Assembly (NCBI RefSeq): GCF_010894435.1
Contig: NZ_JAAIXZ010000001.1
Span: 39,906-103,905, forward strand
Source: Pyxidicoccus trucidator
GTDB taxonomy: Bacteria > Myxococcota > Myxococcia > Myxococcales > Myxococcaceae
Direction: 5' to 3'
DNA: 64,000 nucleotides
The notes beneath the pieces were generated by a model, which ran no database searches, was not told the DNA's origin, and saw only the letters and a list, made by a program, of their open reading frames with translations. Below are positions 28,237 through 36,968 of the stretch, in pieces. The position numbers and the translations under genes were made by a program. Position 1 is the first letter of the stretch, and each line of letters begins with the position of its first letter.

Positions 28237-29742
28237 CTACTTGGGCTGCCAGCGCGGGCGGTGGTCGTCGCCGGCGCCCGTCTGGACGGTGTACCCACCC
28301 TTCGGGTGGACGATGGCGGCCACGCCTGAAGCCGGCTGTCCCGTGGCCGGGTCAATCTGCTGGACGTAGACCTGCCCACCCTTGATGTAGGCCAGGAACC
28401 GGCCATCCGGGGAGTACGACGGGAGCGTGGCCCCTTCGACGAAGGAGAACTCGGGCTCCACGCCTTCCCCTGTCTCGGTGTTGATGCGACGGACGTAGAG
28501 GACGTTGCCGGACCGCGTCGGGCACAGCGTAGCCGCGGCGTTCCCACAAAGCTCCGGTGAGCCCCCGGTGGGGTTGGAGTAGTAGGCCCGCACGTAGGCG
28601 ACCAGTGAGCCATCCGGCGACCAGATGGGATTGGCGACGTAGGAGTCGATTGAGCCGCCCGTCACGGACTCGGTGGTGAAGTCCGCAATCGTCTGCACGG
28701 TGCCCCCGGTGACGGGAATCAAGAAGAGCGAGGTGTCGAAGCCCTCGGGCTTCGCGTCATCCTTCCGGATGAAGAGCAGCTGGTTGTTGGCCCGGTTGTA
28801 GTGCGGCTGCTCCGCGGACTCACCGGAGCCGGCGATGGGCGAAGGCGTGCCCCCCACGGTGGAGGTCGACAGGCCCAGCGTGGCGGTGCTGAACGCGAAG
28901 GTCGTGCCGTCCGCCGACCAGTCCGGGAACGTGCCGCTCTCGGTGGCCTGCACCACCGCACCACCGTCCGTCGGAACGAGCGAGATGCCCGACGTGCTGG
29001 CGCCATTCCTCCGGACGTAGGCGAGGTGCGTGCCCGGCTCCCACTCCATGTACCGGAAGCTCTCGGTGTTGCCGGTGCCTCCGTCCGCGAGGACGGTGGC
29101 CTGCCCCTCGGCGAGCGGGATGTCGCGCAGGACCAGCTCGCCAGCGGCGCGACCGGCGGTCTCCTCCACCGCACCCTGCGCGAAGGCAATCCTGTTGCCC
29201 CCGGGCCCCCAGCGCGGATAGCGGCTGCTGGTGTCGTCTTCGGTCAGCGCGACCATGCCGGGGGTGTCGTAGCGCATGACCAGGGCCTTGAACGTCCCGC
29301 CCGTGTCCGCGGTGGCCGTGACGGCCACGTGCATGGCCTGGCACAGGGACGGCGTCCCCTCGCAGCGAAGGCCCGGCTGGCAGTCCGCCGACGAGATGCA
29401 GGCCCCATCCTTGGGCACGCTCATGCTGCCCGCGTCGGTGCCGGCGTCCGTGTCCGTGCCCGCGTCGGTGCCGGCGTCCGTGTCCGTGCCCGCGTCCACA
29501 CCCGCGTCGGTGCCGGCATCCTCTTCTCCCGTGCCCGCGTCGGTCCCCGCATCCACCGGTGGAGGCGCCTCCACCGGGCGCTGCTCACACTCGTTGTTCG
29601 AGTTGCAGGTCCACTCCTGCCCCGACGCGGGCTGCCCGTTGTCGGCGCGGCAGTCGAACGCATCGGTACACTCATCCCCACACCCCGTCGTGAGCACCCA
29701 CAGCGCGCAGCACATCGCGCTGACAACGACACGCTTGGTCAT
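28237..29742 (-). CDS. Beta-propeller (WD40/TolB-like) lipoprotein with Asp-Ala-Gly-Thr repeats
   Basis: A 501-residue surface or periplasmic protein. Signal MTKRVVVSAMCCALWVLTTGC (lipobox TTGC) is followed by a Cys-rich segment (about 22-55), then about 40 residues of Asp-Ala-Gly-Thr repeats, a second small Cys-rich patch (CISSADCQPGLRC) and TolB-like propeller blades (YPRWGPGGNRIAFAQG, SPDGSLVAYVR, SPDGRFLAYIK). The D-A-G-T linkers are typical of myxobacterial lipoproteins. Function is unknown; TolB-type propellers bind proteins. It is divergent from tatD. Confidence 0.8.
   Translation of the reverse strand: MTKRVVVSAMCCALWVLTTGCGDECTDAFDCRADNGQPASGQEWTCNSNNECEQRPVEAPPPVDAGTDAGTGEEDAGTDAGVDAGTDTDAGTDAGTDTDAGTDAGSMSVPKDGACISSADCQPGLRCEGTPSLCQAMHVAVTATADTGGTFKALVMRYDTPGMVALTEDDTSSRYPRWGPGGNRIAFAQGAVEETAGRAAGELVLRDIPLAEGQATVLADGGTGNTESFRYMEWEPGTHLAYVRRNGASTSGISLVPTDGGAVVQATESGTFPDWSADGTTFAFSTATLGLSTSTVGGTPSPIAGSGESAEQPHYNRANNQLLFIRKDDAKPEGFDTSLFLIPVTGGTVQTIADFTTESVTGGSIDSYVANPIWSPDGSLVAYVRAYYSNPTGGSPELCGNAAATLCPTRSGNVLYVRRINTETGEGVEPEFSFVEGATLPSYSPDGRFLAYIKGGQVYVQQIDPATGQPASGVAAIVHPKGGYTVQTGAGDDHRPRWQPK
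29431..29490. repeat. 30-bp minisatellite, two perfect copies
   Basis: Two identical 30-base units (29431-29460 and 29461-29490) followed by degenerate copies to about 29519. They encode the Asp-Ala-Gly-Thr linker of the propeller lipoprotein. Gain or loss of a unit would keep the reading frame. Confidence 0.85.
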
Positions 29743-29863
29743 AAAGACCCTCCGAAGAACCGGGGTCCGCGTATAGCTTCCGGGCTCTCGGTCGGGCGTG
29801 GCTTGGCGCGCATAACCGGGGACCGTGTTCCTGATTGAACGGCGACCTACCGCTGCGTGCTCA

Positions 29864-30661
29864 ATGATAGACACCCACTGCCACCTGGATGCGATGCGCT
29901 TCGACCCGGACCGACCCGAGGTGCTCGAGCGCGCGTGGGCCGCGGGGCTCCACGGCATCGTCATCCCCGGGGTCGGCCCCCACGACTGGGAGCCGCTGCT
30001 GGAGCTGTCCCGCCAGGACGCGCGCCTCCAGGTGGGCCTGGGCATCCACCCGCAGCTGCTGCCGGACATGCCCGCGGAAGAAGACGACGCGGTCCTCGAA
30101 CACCTCGACGCGCTGCTCACGAAGGGCGGCGCGGCGGCGGTGGGCGAGTGCGGCCTGGACGGCCCTTCCCTCCCCGGTGCTCCGCTGGAGCGACAGGTGG
30201 CGGTGCTGCGGCGGCACCTGGCACTGGCGCGCAAGCACGGCCTGCCGGTGCTGATGCACTGCCACCGGCTGCACCCCGCGCTCATCGACCTGCTCAAGCA
30301 GGAGGAGATGCCCGAGGCGGGACTCCTCATGCACAGCTACAGCGGCGGAGTGGAGCTGGCGCGCTTCTACCTGCAGAAGGGCTGTCACTTCTCCTTCGCC
30401 GGCCCCGTGACATGGACGGAGGCCCGCAAGCCGCTGGATGCGCTGCGGGCCATCCCCCTGGACCGACTGATGGCGGAGACGGACGCACCGGACCAGGCGC
30501 CCACGCCCCACCGGGGACAGCGCTCGGAGCCAGGCTACCTGCCCCACATCATCGAGGGCATGGCCCGCGTCCGGGGAGAGCCCGTCGAGGTGGTCGCCCA
30601 GCAGACGACCGAGAACGCGCGTAGGCTGTTCCGGGAAGCTTTCCCCCTGCCTTCGCGGTAG
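29864..30661 (+). CDS. TatD-family metal-dependent hydrolase
   Basis: TIM-barrel hydrolase of the TatD/YcfH/YjjV group; family members act as 3'-5' DNases. The 265-residue frame from ATG 29864 (MIDTHCHLDAMRFD) has the metal motif HCHLD, Glu in GECGLDG, His motifs MHCHRLHP and MHSYSGG, and the terminal ETDAPDQAP. A slightly longer in-frame start exists but the family begins at MIDTHCHLD. It is followed by tcdA after 27 bases. Confidence 0.92.
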   Translation: MIDTHCHLDAMRFDPDRPEVLERAWAAGLHGIVIPGVGPHDWEPLLELSRQDARLQVGLGIHPQLLPDMPAEEDDAVLEHLDALLTKGGAAAVGECGLDGPSLPGAPLERQVAVLRRHLALARKHGLPVLMHCHRLHPALIDLLKQEEMPEAGLLMHSYSGGVELARFYLQKGCHFSFAGPVTWTEARKPLDALRAIPLDRLMAETDAPDQAPTPHRGQRSEPGYLPHIIEGMARVRGEPVEVVAQQTTENARRLFREAFPLPSR

Positions 30662-30688
30662 GCGAGCGTCGCGTTATAGAGGACCGCC

Positions 30689-31582
30689 ATGAACCCGCAG
30701 CCGACCCCGTCCACCACCCCTGAGTTCGAGACCCCGCCCGCCTCCCCGTCCGTACAGGTGAAGGCCGAGAACTCGCTCGCCCGCCCCTTCAAGCTCTCCC
30801 GGCGCTTCGACAGGACGGGCCGGCTGCTGGGTGACTCCGCGATGGAGCGGCTGGCCAACGCGCGCGTGGTGGTGTTCGGCCTGGGCGGCGTGGGCAGCTA
30901 CGCGGCCGAGGGACTGGTGCGCAGCGGCATCGGCCACCTGACGCTGGTGGACCATGACGACGTGTGCGTCACCAACACCAACCGCCAGCTCCACGCCACG
31001 GTGAAGGCAGTAGGCAAGCCCAAGGCGGAGCTGATGGGCCAGCGCTGCCAGGAAATCAACCCGGCGGCGAAGGTGGAGGCGGTGCGCGAGTTCTACCGCG
31101 AGGAGGTGGCCGAGCAGATGCTGCAGGCCGGCCAGTACGACTTCGTGGTGGATGCCATCGACAACGTGAAGGCGAAGCTACACCTGCTGCACCGCTGCGT
31201 GACGCTGGGCATCCCGGTGGTCAGCTCCATGGGCGCCGCGGGCCGGCTGGACCCCACGGCCATCCGCGTGGAGGACCTGTCCGAGACGCACATGGACCCG
31301 TTCGCCAAGGACATCCGCAAGCTGCTCAAGCGCAAGTACGCCGTGGAGACGGACAAGCACACCGGCATCACCGCCGTGTACTCCATCGAAGCGCGGCGGA
31401 TGCCGGTGACGCTCCAGTACGACGACGCCACCGACGGCTTCCTGTGTGTGTGCCCGCAGGACAACGAGTTCCATACCTGCGACCACCGCACCCAGATTGA
31501 CGGCAGCGTGGCCTTCGTCACGTCCTGCTTCGGGATGAACGCGGCCGGCGTGGTGGTGCGGCGGCTGGCTTCGGCGCGATAG
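30689..31582 (+). CDS. tcdA: tRNA threonylcarbamoyladenosine dehydratase TcdA (ThiF/E1 family)
   Basis: Converts t6A37 in tRNA to cyclic ct6A with ATP. The 297-residue protein has a 45-residue Pro/Ala/Thr-rich N-terminal extension, then the E1-like fold: GLGGVGSYAAEGLVRSGIG (nucleotide binding), DHDDVCVTNTNRQ, VVDAIDNVKAK and the Cys-containing CFGMNAAGVVV. The tcdA-specific motif VTNTNRQLHA is clear. It may be cotranscribed with tatD. Confidence 0.92.
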   Translation: MNPQPTPSTTPEFETPPASPSVQVKAENSLARPFKLSRRFDRTGRLLGDSAMERLANARVVVFGLGGVGSYAAEGLVRSGIGHLTLVDHDDVCVTNTNRQLHATVKAVGKPKAELMGQRCQEINPAAKVEAVREFYREEVAEQMLQAGQYDFVVDAIDNVKAKLHLLHRCVTLGIPVVSSMGAAGRLDPTAIRVEDLSETHMDPFAKDIRKLLKRKYAVETDKHTGITAVYSIEARRMPVTLQYDDATDGFLCVCPQDNEFHTCDHRTQIDGSVAFVTSCFGMNAAGVVVRRLASAR

Positions 31583-31584
31583 AC

Positions 31585-31602
31585 GCGGCCCTCACGGGCC
31601 GC
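31585..31602 (+). terminator. Hairpin terminator after tcdA
   Basis: A perfect 7-bp stem (GCGGCCC / GGGCCGC) with loop TCAC starts 3 bases after the tcdA stop. No T-run follows. Confidence 0.5.
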
Positions 31603-31620
31603 AATCGCAGACACCGCCGG

Positions 31621-31649
31621 CGCCGGGCCACACGCCCGAAGGCCCGGCG
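31621..31649 (-). terminator. Hairpin terminator after the Fe-S nuclease gene
   Basis: A perfect 9-bp stem (CGCCGGGCC / GGCCCGGCG) with an 11-nt loop lies directly after the stop of the leftward nuclease gene, between convergent genes. It can act on either strand. Confidence 0.5.
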
Positions 31650-31651
31650 GC

Positions 31652-32623
31652 TCAGGCCACCTGCTGCTGTCGCTGCACCTCGGCCACGGCGGACTCGCGA
31701 CCGCAGGGGCGCCGGAAGACGCAGCGCGCGCAGGAGGTCAGCGTCTCCGTGAGCGGGAAGGCGGACGCGTCCAGCGGCGTGTTCGTGGCGGAGTCCTTCA
31801 ACAACCCCCGCATCTTCGTCACGCTGCCCTCGAAGTGCCGGCGGAAGGACTCCAGCGCCGACGGGTCCACCGTCACCTCCTGCTCCTTCCCCTCGTTGAG
31901 ATACACGAGGGAGGCGCGCACCTTCTCCACCGGGACGCGGTAGCGCTGAGAGATGTAGAGCGCGTAGCCGAGCACCTGCTCGTCGTACCCGTCACGCGAC
32001 TTGCCCGTCTTCCAGTCCACCACCACCGTCGTGCCGTCCGCGTCCACGAAGGCGAAGTCCGGAATGGCGAAGACCTTCACCCCGTCCAGGGTGAAGTGGG
32101 CGAAGTCGTAGCCGGCGTCCACCTCCAGCCACTGCTCGGGCTTCAGGCTCCGCGCCAATTGCGGCCAGCGCGACTCGAAGAACCACGCCAGCGCGCTGCG
32201 CACCGTCTCCCAGTTCTGCTTCCAGGCCTCGTCCGGCACCACGTCGCCGTACTCGTGCTCCACCAGCCCGGTGAACTGCTTGCGGTACTTCTGCGTCCAG
32301 TACGCCTTCCCGCGCGAGTGCCGGTAGTCGTCCTGCATCAGCTTGCGCGCCCGCGCCTCCACCGCCGCCGGGTCCACCACGCGCCCCGCACGCCAGTCCA
32401 GCAGCACGTCCTTGATGCACTCGTGCACCATGCTGCCCGCCCAACTGAAGCGGTTGGCCAGCTTCTTCAGCACGTACAGCTCCCGCACGTCCTTCGCCGC
32501 GTCCGCCTCCCACCCGCCCCAGGAGCGGTAGTAGTAGAGGTAATACGCACGAAGGCACTCGGAGAACTTCTCGTGGCGGCTCTTGGACCAGGAGAAGTCG
32601 TTGCTGAGGGTGGGGCGCCGCAT
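31652..32623 (-). CDS. PD-(D/E)XK nuclease with Fe-S cluster ligands (AddB/Cas4/RecB-like)
   Basis: A 323-residue RecB-family nuclease domain protein. Metal-binding motifs are IPDFAFVD (Asp) and VVVDWKTGKS (D-x-K), with a conserved Gln/Tyr helix (YDEQVLGYALYISQRY). Four Cys sit as in AddB, Cas4 and Dna2: Cys23 in FSECLRAYYLYYY and three near the C-terminus in SCARCVFRRPC. No helicase domain and no CRISPR genes are near, so it is a stand-alone nuclease. Role unknown; a repair exonuclease is likely. Confidence 0.88.
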   Translation of the reverse strand: MRRPTLSNDFSWSKSRHEKFSECLRAYYLYYYRSWGGWEADAAKDVRELYVLKKLANRFSWAGSMVHECIKDVLLDWRAGRVVDPAAVEARARKLMQDDYRHSRGKAYWTQKYRKQFTGLVEHEYGDVVPDEAWKQNWETVRSALAWFFESRWPQLARSLKPEQWLEVDAGYDFAHFTLDGVKVFAIPDFAFVDADGTTVVVDWKTGKSRDGYDEQVLGYALYISQRYRVPVEKVRASLVYLNEGKEQEVTVDPSALESFRRHFEGSVTKMRGLLKDSATNTPLDASAFPLTETLTSCARCVFRRPCGRESAVAEVQRQQQVA

Positions 32624-32746
32624 GGAGGCGGCGCATCCTAGGCGTTCGCCTGCCCCGCCAGAAGGGGAACGAGCAAGGAAACGAGCGCCCGCCTCAGGTT
32701 GAAAGACACTTGGGCCACGCTACCGGGAGGGTATGGTGCGCGCCGC

Positions 32747-33559
32747 ATGAAGACCCAACCCTACAAGGGCCGGGTGGTCCTGATCACAGGAGCTTCCGGA
32801 GGCATCGGGCGGGCGGCGGCGAAGCAGTATGCGGCGGCCGGCGCGGACGTGGTGCTCGCCGCCCGGCGGCTGGCCCAGGTGGAGGACGCGGCCCGGGAAG
32901 TGACGTCGCTCGGCGTGAGGGCACTGCCGGTGCGGTGTGATGTGACTCGCGGCGAGGACGTGGAGCACCTGATGCGCGAGACGGAGGCCGCCTTCGGAGG
33001 GCTGGACGTGCTCGTCAACAATGCCGGCCAGGGGCTCTACGGACCGCTGGAGGCGATCAGCGAGGCGCAGCTCCGGCAGGTCTTCGAGCTGAACGTGTTC
33101 GGCCTGTGGCGGGTGACGCGTGCCGCGATGCCGCTGCTGCGCAAGCGGCGGGGTGCGCAGGTGGTCAACGTCAGCTCGGTGCTGGGCCACCGGGGTCTGC
33201 CGCTGCTCGGCGGCTACTGCGCGTCCAAGGCCGCGGTCAATGCGATGACGGAGTCGCTCCGCGCGGAGCTGGCCGCCGAGGGCATCCGCGTGCTGCTCGT
33301 CTCCCCCGGCCTCACCGAGAGCGAGTTCCGCGAGAACCGCCTCCACGCGGAGGGCTGGAGGCAGGACGCCATTCCGCTCAAGGCCATGTCCGCCGAGGAG
33401 GTCGCCACCGCCATGGTGCGCGCGAGCCTTCGCGGGAGCCGCGACACCGTGCTCACCCTCCCCGGCCGCATCATGGTGCTGGCCAACCGGTGGGTGCCCG
33501 GACTGTTCGACCGCGTCGCCCGTCGCATGGCGGCCACGCCGAAGAAGAAGGACGCATGA
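32747..33559 (+). CDS. SDR-family NAD(P)-dependent oxidoreductase
   Basis: A 270-residue classical short-chain dehydrogenase/reductase. Cofactor motif TGASGGIG (about 15-22), NNAGQG (about 90), catalytic Ser in VNVSSVLGHRG and YCASKAA (Tyr-x-x-x-Lys). The start ATG at 32747 follows a GGGAGGGT ribosome-like site. The substrate cannot be deduced. The stop overlaps the mutY start by 4 bases, so the genes are coupled although the functions seem unrelated. Confidence 0.88.
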   Translation: MKTQPYKGRVVLITGASGGIGRAAAKQYAAAGADVVLAARRLAQVEDAAREVTSLGVRALPVRCDVTRGEDVEHLMRETEAAFGGLDVLVNNAGQGLYGPLEAISEAQLRQVFELNVFGLWRVTRAAMPLLRKRRGAQVVNVSSVLGHRGLPLLGGYCASKAAVNAMTESLRAELAAEGIRVLLVSPGLTESEFRENRLHAEGWRQDAIPLKAMSAEEVATAMVRASLRGSRDTVLTLPGRIMVLANRWVPGLFDRVARRMAATPKKKDA

Positions 33560-34791
33560 GTCCCCGGAAGAAGCAGGACGGGTCCTCGCCGGCCCCACGC
33601 TCGAAGCGCGTCGGCGCCGCAGCAGCCGAGGCCCCACCGGACACCGTCGCTCCAGCGCGCCGCGCGAAGCGCTCCGCCTCGGCCGCACCTCCCACCGTGT
33701 CCCCGGCACCCGAACACCTGGCCGCCGTGCGCGCTCCGCTGCTGGGCTGGTACGACCGCAACAAGCGGGACCTGCCGTGGCGTCGCACCAGGGACCCGTA
33801 CGCCATCTGGCTGAGCGAGGTGATGCTTCAGCAGACGCAGGTGTCGACGGTGATTCCCTACTGGGAGCGCTTCCTCGCGCGCTTCCCCACGGCGCTCGCG
33901 TTGGCCGCCGCGCCGCTCGATGACGTGCTCGCCGGGTGGAAAGGCCTGGGCTACTACACCCGCGCTCGCAACCTGCACCGCGCCGCGCAGGAGGTGGTGT
34001 CCCGCTTCGGAGGCCGGCTGCCCTCCACCGCCGCGGAGCTCCTCACCCTCCCTGGCTTCGGCCGCTACACGGCGGGCGCGGTGGCCTCCATCGCCTTCAG
34101 TGAAGAAGCGCCCCTGGTGGACGGCAACGTGGCGCGCGTGCTGTCGCGCCTCTTCGAGGTGGAGGGCCTCCCTGGAGACCGTGAACGCGAGGCCACGCTG
34201 TGGGCCCTGGCCTCCGCGCTGGTGAAGGGCGAGCGCCCCGGGGACTTCAATCAAGCCCTCATGGAGCACGGCGCCACGACGTGCCGGCCGGAGAGCCCGC
34301 TGTGCCTGCTGTGCCCCGTGCGCGGCGCCTGCGTCGCCTTCCGCAAGGGCCGCGTGGACGAGCTGCCGCCCGCCAAGGTGCGCGCCGCACCCAAGAAGCT
34401 GACGCTGGCGCTCGCGGTGTGGCCCCACGCGGGCACCCTCCTCTTCGCCCGTCGCGCGGACTCCGGCCTCTTCGGTGGCCTCTGGGAGCTGCCCGCCGCC
34501 GAGGTGGACGAGGCCCTCCCCGAAGCCGAGGCCGCCACACGACTCGCGTCCGCCCTGGGCACGGAGGTGAAGCTCGAGGCCGCGCTCGGCACGGTGAAGC
34601 GACAGCTCACCCACCGCGACCTCACGCTGCGCCTGCTCCGAGTGTCCGGCCCTCAGCGCCCCACCCGCTCCTCCGCCTTCCAGGAGCTGCGCTGGTGCAC
34701 TCCCGCCGAGGCCGCCGCGCTCGGCATGAGCACCGCCATGCAGCGTGCGCTGGACGCCGCGCTCGCCTCGGATGTGCTGCTCGGGGGTTGA
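33556..34791 (+). CDS. mutY: A/G-specific adenine glycosylase MutY
   Basis: Removes adenine mispaired with 8-oxoguanine. 411 residues, with an extra 50-residue Ala/Pro/Arg-rich N-terminal part. The glycosylase domain shows LPWRRTRDPYAIWLSEVMLQQTQV, the HhH LPGFGRYTAGA and catalytic Asp in VDGNVARV. The 4Fe-4S ligands are in TCRPESPLCLLCPVRGAC (C-x6-C-x2-C-x5-C). The NUDIX-like C-terminal domain (about 290-400) checks the opposite 8-oxoG. Coupled to the SDR gene through ATGA. Confidence 0.96.
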   Translation: MSPRKKQDGSSPAPRSKRVGAAAAEAPPDTVAPARRAKRSASAAPPTVSPAPEHLAAVRAPLLGWYDRNKRDLPWRRTRDPYAIWLSEVMLQQTQVSTVIPYWERFLARFPTALALAAAPLDDVLAGWKGLGYYTRARNLHRAAQEVVSRFGGRLPSTAAELLTLPGFGRYTAGAVASIAFSEEAPLVDGNVARVLSRLFEVEGLPGDREREATLWALASALVKGERPGDFNQALMEHGATTCRPESPLCLLCPVRGACVAFRKGRVDELPPAKVRAAPKKLTLALAVWPHAGTLLFARRADSGLFGGLWELPAAEVDEALPEAEAATRLASALGTEVKLEAALGTVKRQLTHRDLTLRLLRVSGPQRPTRSSAFQELRWCTPAEAAALGMSTAMQRALDAALASDVLLGG

Positions 34792-34938
34792 GCCCGACGT
34801 CACAGCGGGGCCGCCGTCCACCCGCTGACAGTGCCGCTCTCTTCCTGTTGCTCCGAGAACCCCTGACCCTGGGGGTCGCTTTCGCGCGCGCCCACCCGAG
34901 CCCCAGACTCCGCGCGTCAACCCTATGGAGGAGGCTCC

Positions 34939-35163
34939 ATGGCACGCAACACCGCCAACAAGCAGACCCCACACACGCCGACGGGCATGTCGGCGCGGCC
35001 CACGAACACGGAGCCCGTGAATTCGGCGCCGCGCAATAGCCCCACGCACGAGCAGGTGGCCCGGCGGGCCTATGAAATCTTCCTCGCCCGGGGCAGCACA
35101 CCCGGCAACTCCGAGCAGGACTGGTTCCAGGCCGAGCGCGAGCTACGGCTCGGACGCCAGTAG
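34939..35163 (+). CDS. DUF2934-family small protein
   Basis: A 74-residue protein with a disordered polar N-terminus and the DUF2934 signature (HEQVARRAYEIFLARG then NSEQDWFQAERELR). GGAGG lies 6-10 bases before the ATG. DUF2934 proteins are small cytoplasmic proteins of unknown function. Convergent with the MetE-like gene, 8 bases away. Confidence 0.85.
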   Translation: MARNTANKQTPHTPTGMSARPTNTEPVNSAPRNSPTHEQVARRAYEIFLARGSTPGNSEQDWFQAERELRLGRQ

Positions 35164-35171
35164 CCTTCCCC

Positions 35172-36266
35172 TCAGTGAGGATTCGGCGACTGGCGCGCTG
35201 CGGGACGCTCGGCCTCGAGCGCCCCACGGAGCCTCCGCTGCGCCGCCTTCAGCTCCTCCAGGATGCGCTCGGCGTCCACCACCGAGCGCATCGCCAGGCC
35301 GCACGCCGGCGTCAGCACCACCGTGGACACCACCTGCGGGAAGGTGAAGCCAGCGGGCAGCGCCGCCTTCAGCGACGCCTCCACCGAGTCCACCAGTTCC
35401 GTCACCTCGTAGGCGGACGCCAGGTCCGTGGGGACGATACCCAGGCTGAGCGTCGCGCCTGACGCGAGGAAGCGCTCCAGCGCCTCGCGCTCCTCCACCA
35501 TCGCATCCAGTGACAACCGCACATCCAGGGACAGCAAGTCGGGCTGCACGTCCAGCAGCGCGCCCCAGTCCGTGTTGCCGCAGCAGTGCACGCCCACCAG
35601 CGCACCCTCGCGCTGCAGGGCCACCACCAGCAGCTTCAGCTCCTGCAGCGCCAGCAGGTGCTGCGGCTGCGTGCGCTGGAAGGCGTAGAGCCCCGGCTCG
35701 TCCAGGAAGAACAGCGGCGTGGTGCCCGCGCGCCGGAGCGCCTTCACCATGGCCAGCGAACGCGTCAGCACCAGCCGGAACATGGCCTGCTCCAACCCCG
35801 GTACCTCCAGCGCCGGCTGGCCCGCCGAGGTGCGCGCCACCGAGCGCACCGTGAACGGCCCCGCGAGCTGCGCCTTGGCGAAGGCCAGCTTGCGCGTCTC
35901 CACCTCCCAGAGGAAGGGGCGCCAGGCGCGGCACGCCTCCGGCGAGGGCTCGTACGCTTCCAGCGTCCCGGCGGACAGCGCCGCCTCCAGCCGCGCCTCG
36001 AAGTCGGCACGGCCCGCCTCCCAGGCCGGCAGGTCCACCGTGCACAGGCCCTCGTCGTCGAAGGCCAAGCCCGGCAGTCCCTCCAGGGCCGCGGGAATCA
36101 TCAGCTCGGAGGGGTGCCCCACGGGCAGCTGCGGCAGGAAGGGAATGTCCTGGGCCAGCGCGGCCTGGAGCCCCAGCTCGACCTGTGTGTGCGGCAGGCT
36201 CCCGATTCCGGTGGTGGCGCAGGCAGGCAGCAGCTGGACGGCTCGGCGGATGTTCGGCGCGCTCAT
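35172..36266 (-). CDS. MetE C-terminal-domain-like (core-MetE) protein
   Basis: A 364-residue TIM-barrel protein related to the catalytic domain of cobalamin-independent methionine synthase. Evidence: start GIGSLPHTQVELGLQ (compare GSFPQT/GSLPHT in MetE), LAGPFTVRSVART, HCCGNTDWGAL with a His-x-Cys zinc motif, and TPACGLAMRS with the final zinc Cys. The long N-terminal domain of bacterial MetE is absent, as in archaeal core-MetE. It lies 1.5 kb from metH, so a role in methyl transfer to homocysteine or a related thiol is plausible but inferred. A uroporphyrinogen decarboxylase-like methyltransferase is an alternative. Confidence 0.75.
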   Translation of the reverse strand: MSAPNIRRAVQLLPACATTGIGSLPHTQVELGLQAALAQDIPFLPQLPVGHPSELMIPAALEGLPGLAFDDEGLCTVDLPAWEAGRADFEARLEAALSAGTLEAYEPSPEACRAWRPFLWEVETRKLAFAKAQLAGPFTVRSVARTSAGQPALEVPGLEQAMFRLVLTRSLAMVKALRRAGTTPLFFLDEPGLYAFQRTQPQHLLALQELKLLVVALQREGALVGVHCCGNTDWGALLDVQPDLLSLDVRLSLDAMVEEREALERFLASGATLSLGIVPTDLASAYEVTELVDSVEASLKAALPAGFTFPQVVSTVVLTPACGLAMRSVVDAERILEELKAAQRRLRGALEAERPAARQSPNPH

Positions 36267-36407
36267 GTTCCCGAGTCTACCCGCTCCCTCCTCTCCCGGG
36301 GCGCCTCACCGACCCAGGTCCGCTGGCTACCCGACCTTCCCTCCCGCCCCCATGGTTCCCACGGGTACCCCGGGGGGCAGCCCATGGAGCAGTGGAGGAA
36401 CGCATCA

Positions 36408-36962
36408 ATGTTCCGGCAATCATGGTGTGCAGGCATCCTGGCGATGGCGCTGCTGGCCGCTCCCGCGCCAGCACAGGACCAGGAGCTGACGGTACGCAGC
36501 GGCTTGTCCGCCTTCACGGGGGACCTGGGGGGAGAAACCAACGTGGGCGCCTTCCTGGGCATCCAGGGAGAGGCCCAGCTCTTCCCGGCCATCGGCCTGG
36601 AGCTGGGCTACGAGGGCTCGGCCAACGGCTTCGAGGGGACCGGCAGCGGCACGCTCTGGCGACACAACATGGGAGCGATGGCGAAGGTGGGCCCCGTCCT
36701 GGACGACCGCTGGGTGCCCTTCGTGGGCGCGGGTCTGGGCGTCAGCTACGTCGACCCGACAGGCGCGGCCGACGCCGGCATCTACGATGAAGACATCATC
36801 ATGGAGGTGCCGCTGTCGGCCGGACTCGAGTACCGCTTCAGCGGCGTGACGGCGGGCGCTCGAGCCACCTACCGCGTCCTCGCGGGAGAGGACTTCGCCC
36901 CCGGCAACGTCGACGAGGGCGACCTCTTCACCGCGGGCCTCAGCCTGGGCGGAAGCTTCTAG
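36408..36962 (+). CDS. Outer-membrane beta-barrel protein
   Basis: A 184-residue OmpA/OmpW-like barrel. ATG at 36408 is preceded by GGAGG 9 bases upstream. The signal peptide MFRQSWCAGILAMALLAAPAPAQ should be cleaved near residue 24. Alternating strands follow (VGAFLGIQGEAQLF, VGPVLDDRWVPFVGAGLGVSYV, AGLEYRF), ending LFTAGLSLGGSF with a terminal Phe typical of barrel proteins. Function unknown. Confidence 0.75.
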   Translation: MFRQSWCAGILAMALLAAPAPAQDQELTVRSGLSAFTGDLGGETNVGAFLGIQGEAQLFPAIGLELGYEGSANGFEGTGSGTLWRHNMGAMAKVGPVLDDRWVPFVGAGLGVSYVDPTGAADAGIYDEDIIMEVPLSAGLEYRFSGVTAGARATYRVLAGEDFAPGNVDEGDLFTAGLSLGGSF

Positions 36963-36968
36963 CCGCGC

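Noticed and set aside
31652..32623. Cas4 of a CRISPR system.
   Set aside because: No cas genes or repeat arrays are in the window; the fold and Cys ligands also occur in AddB and Dna2-like nucleases.
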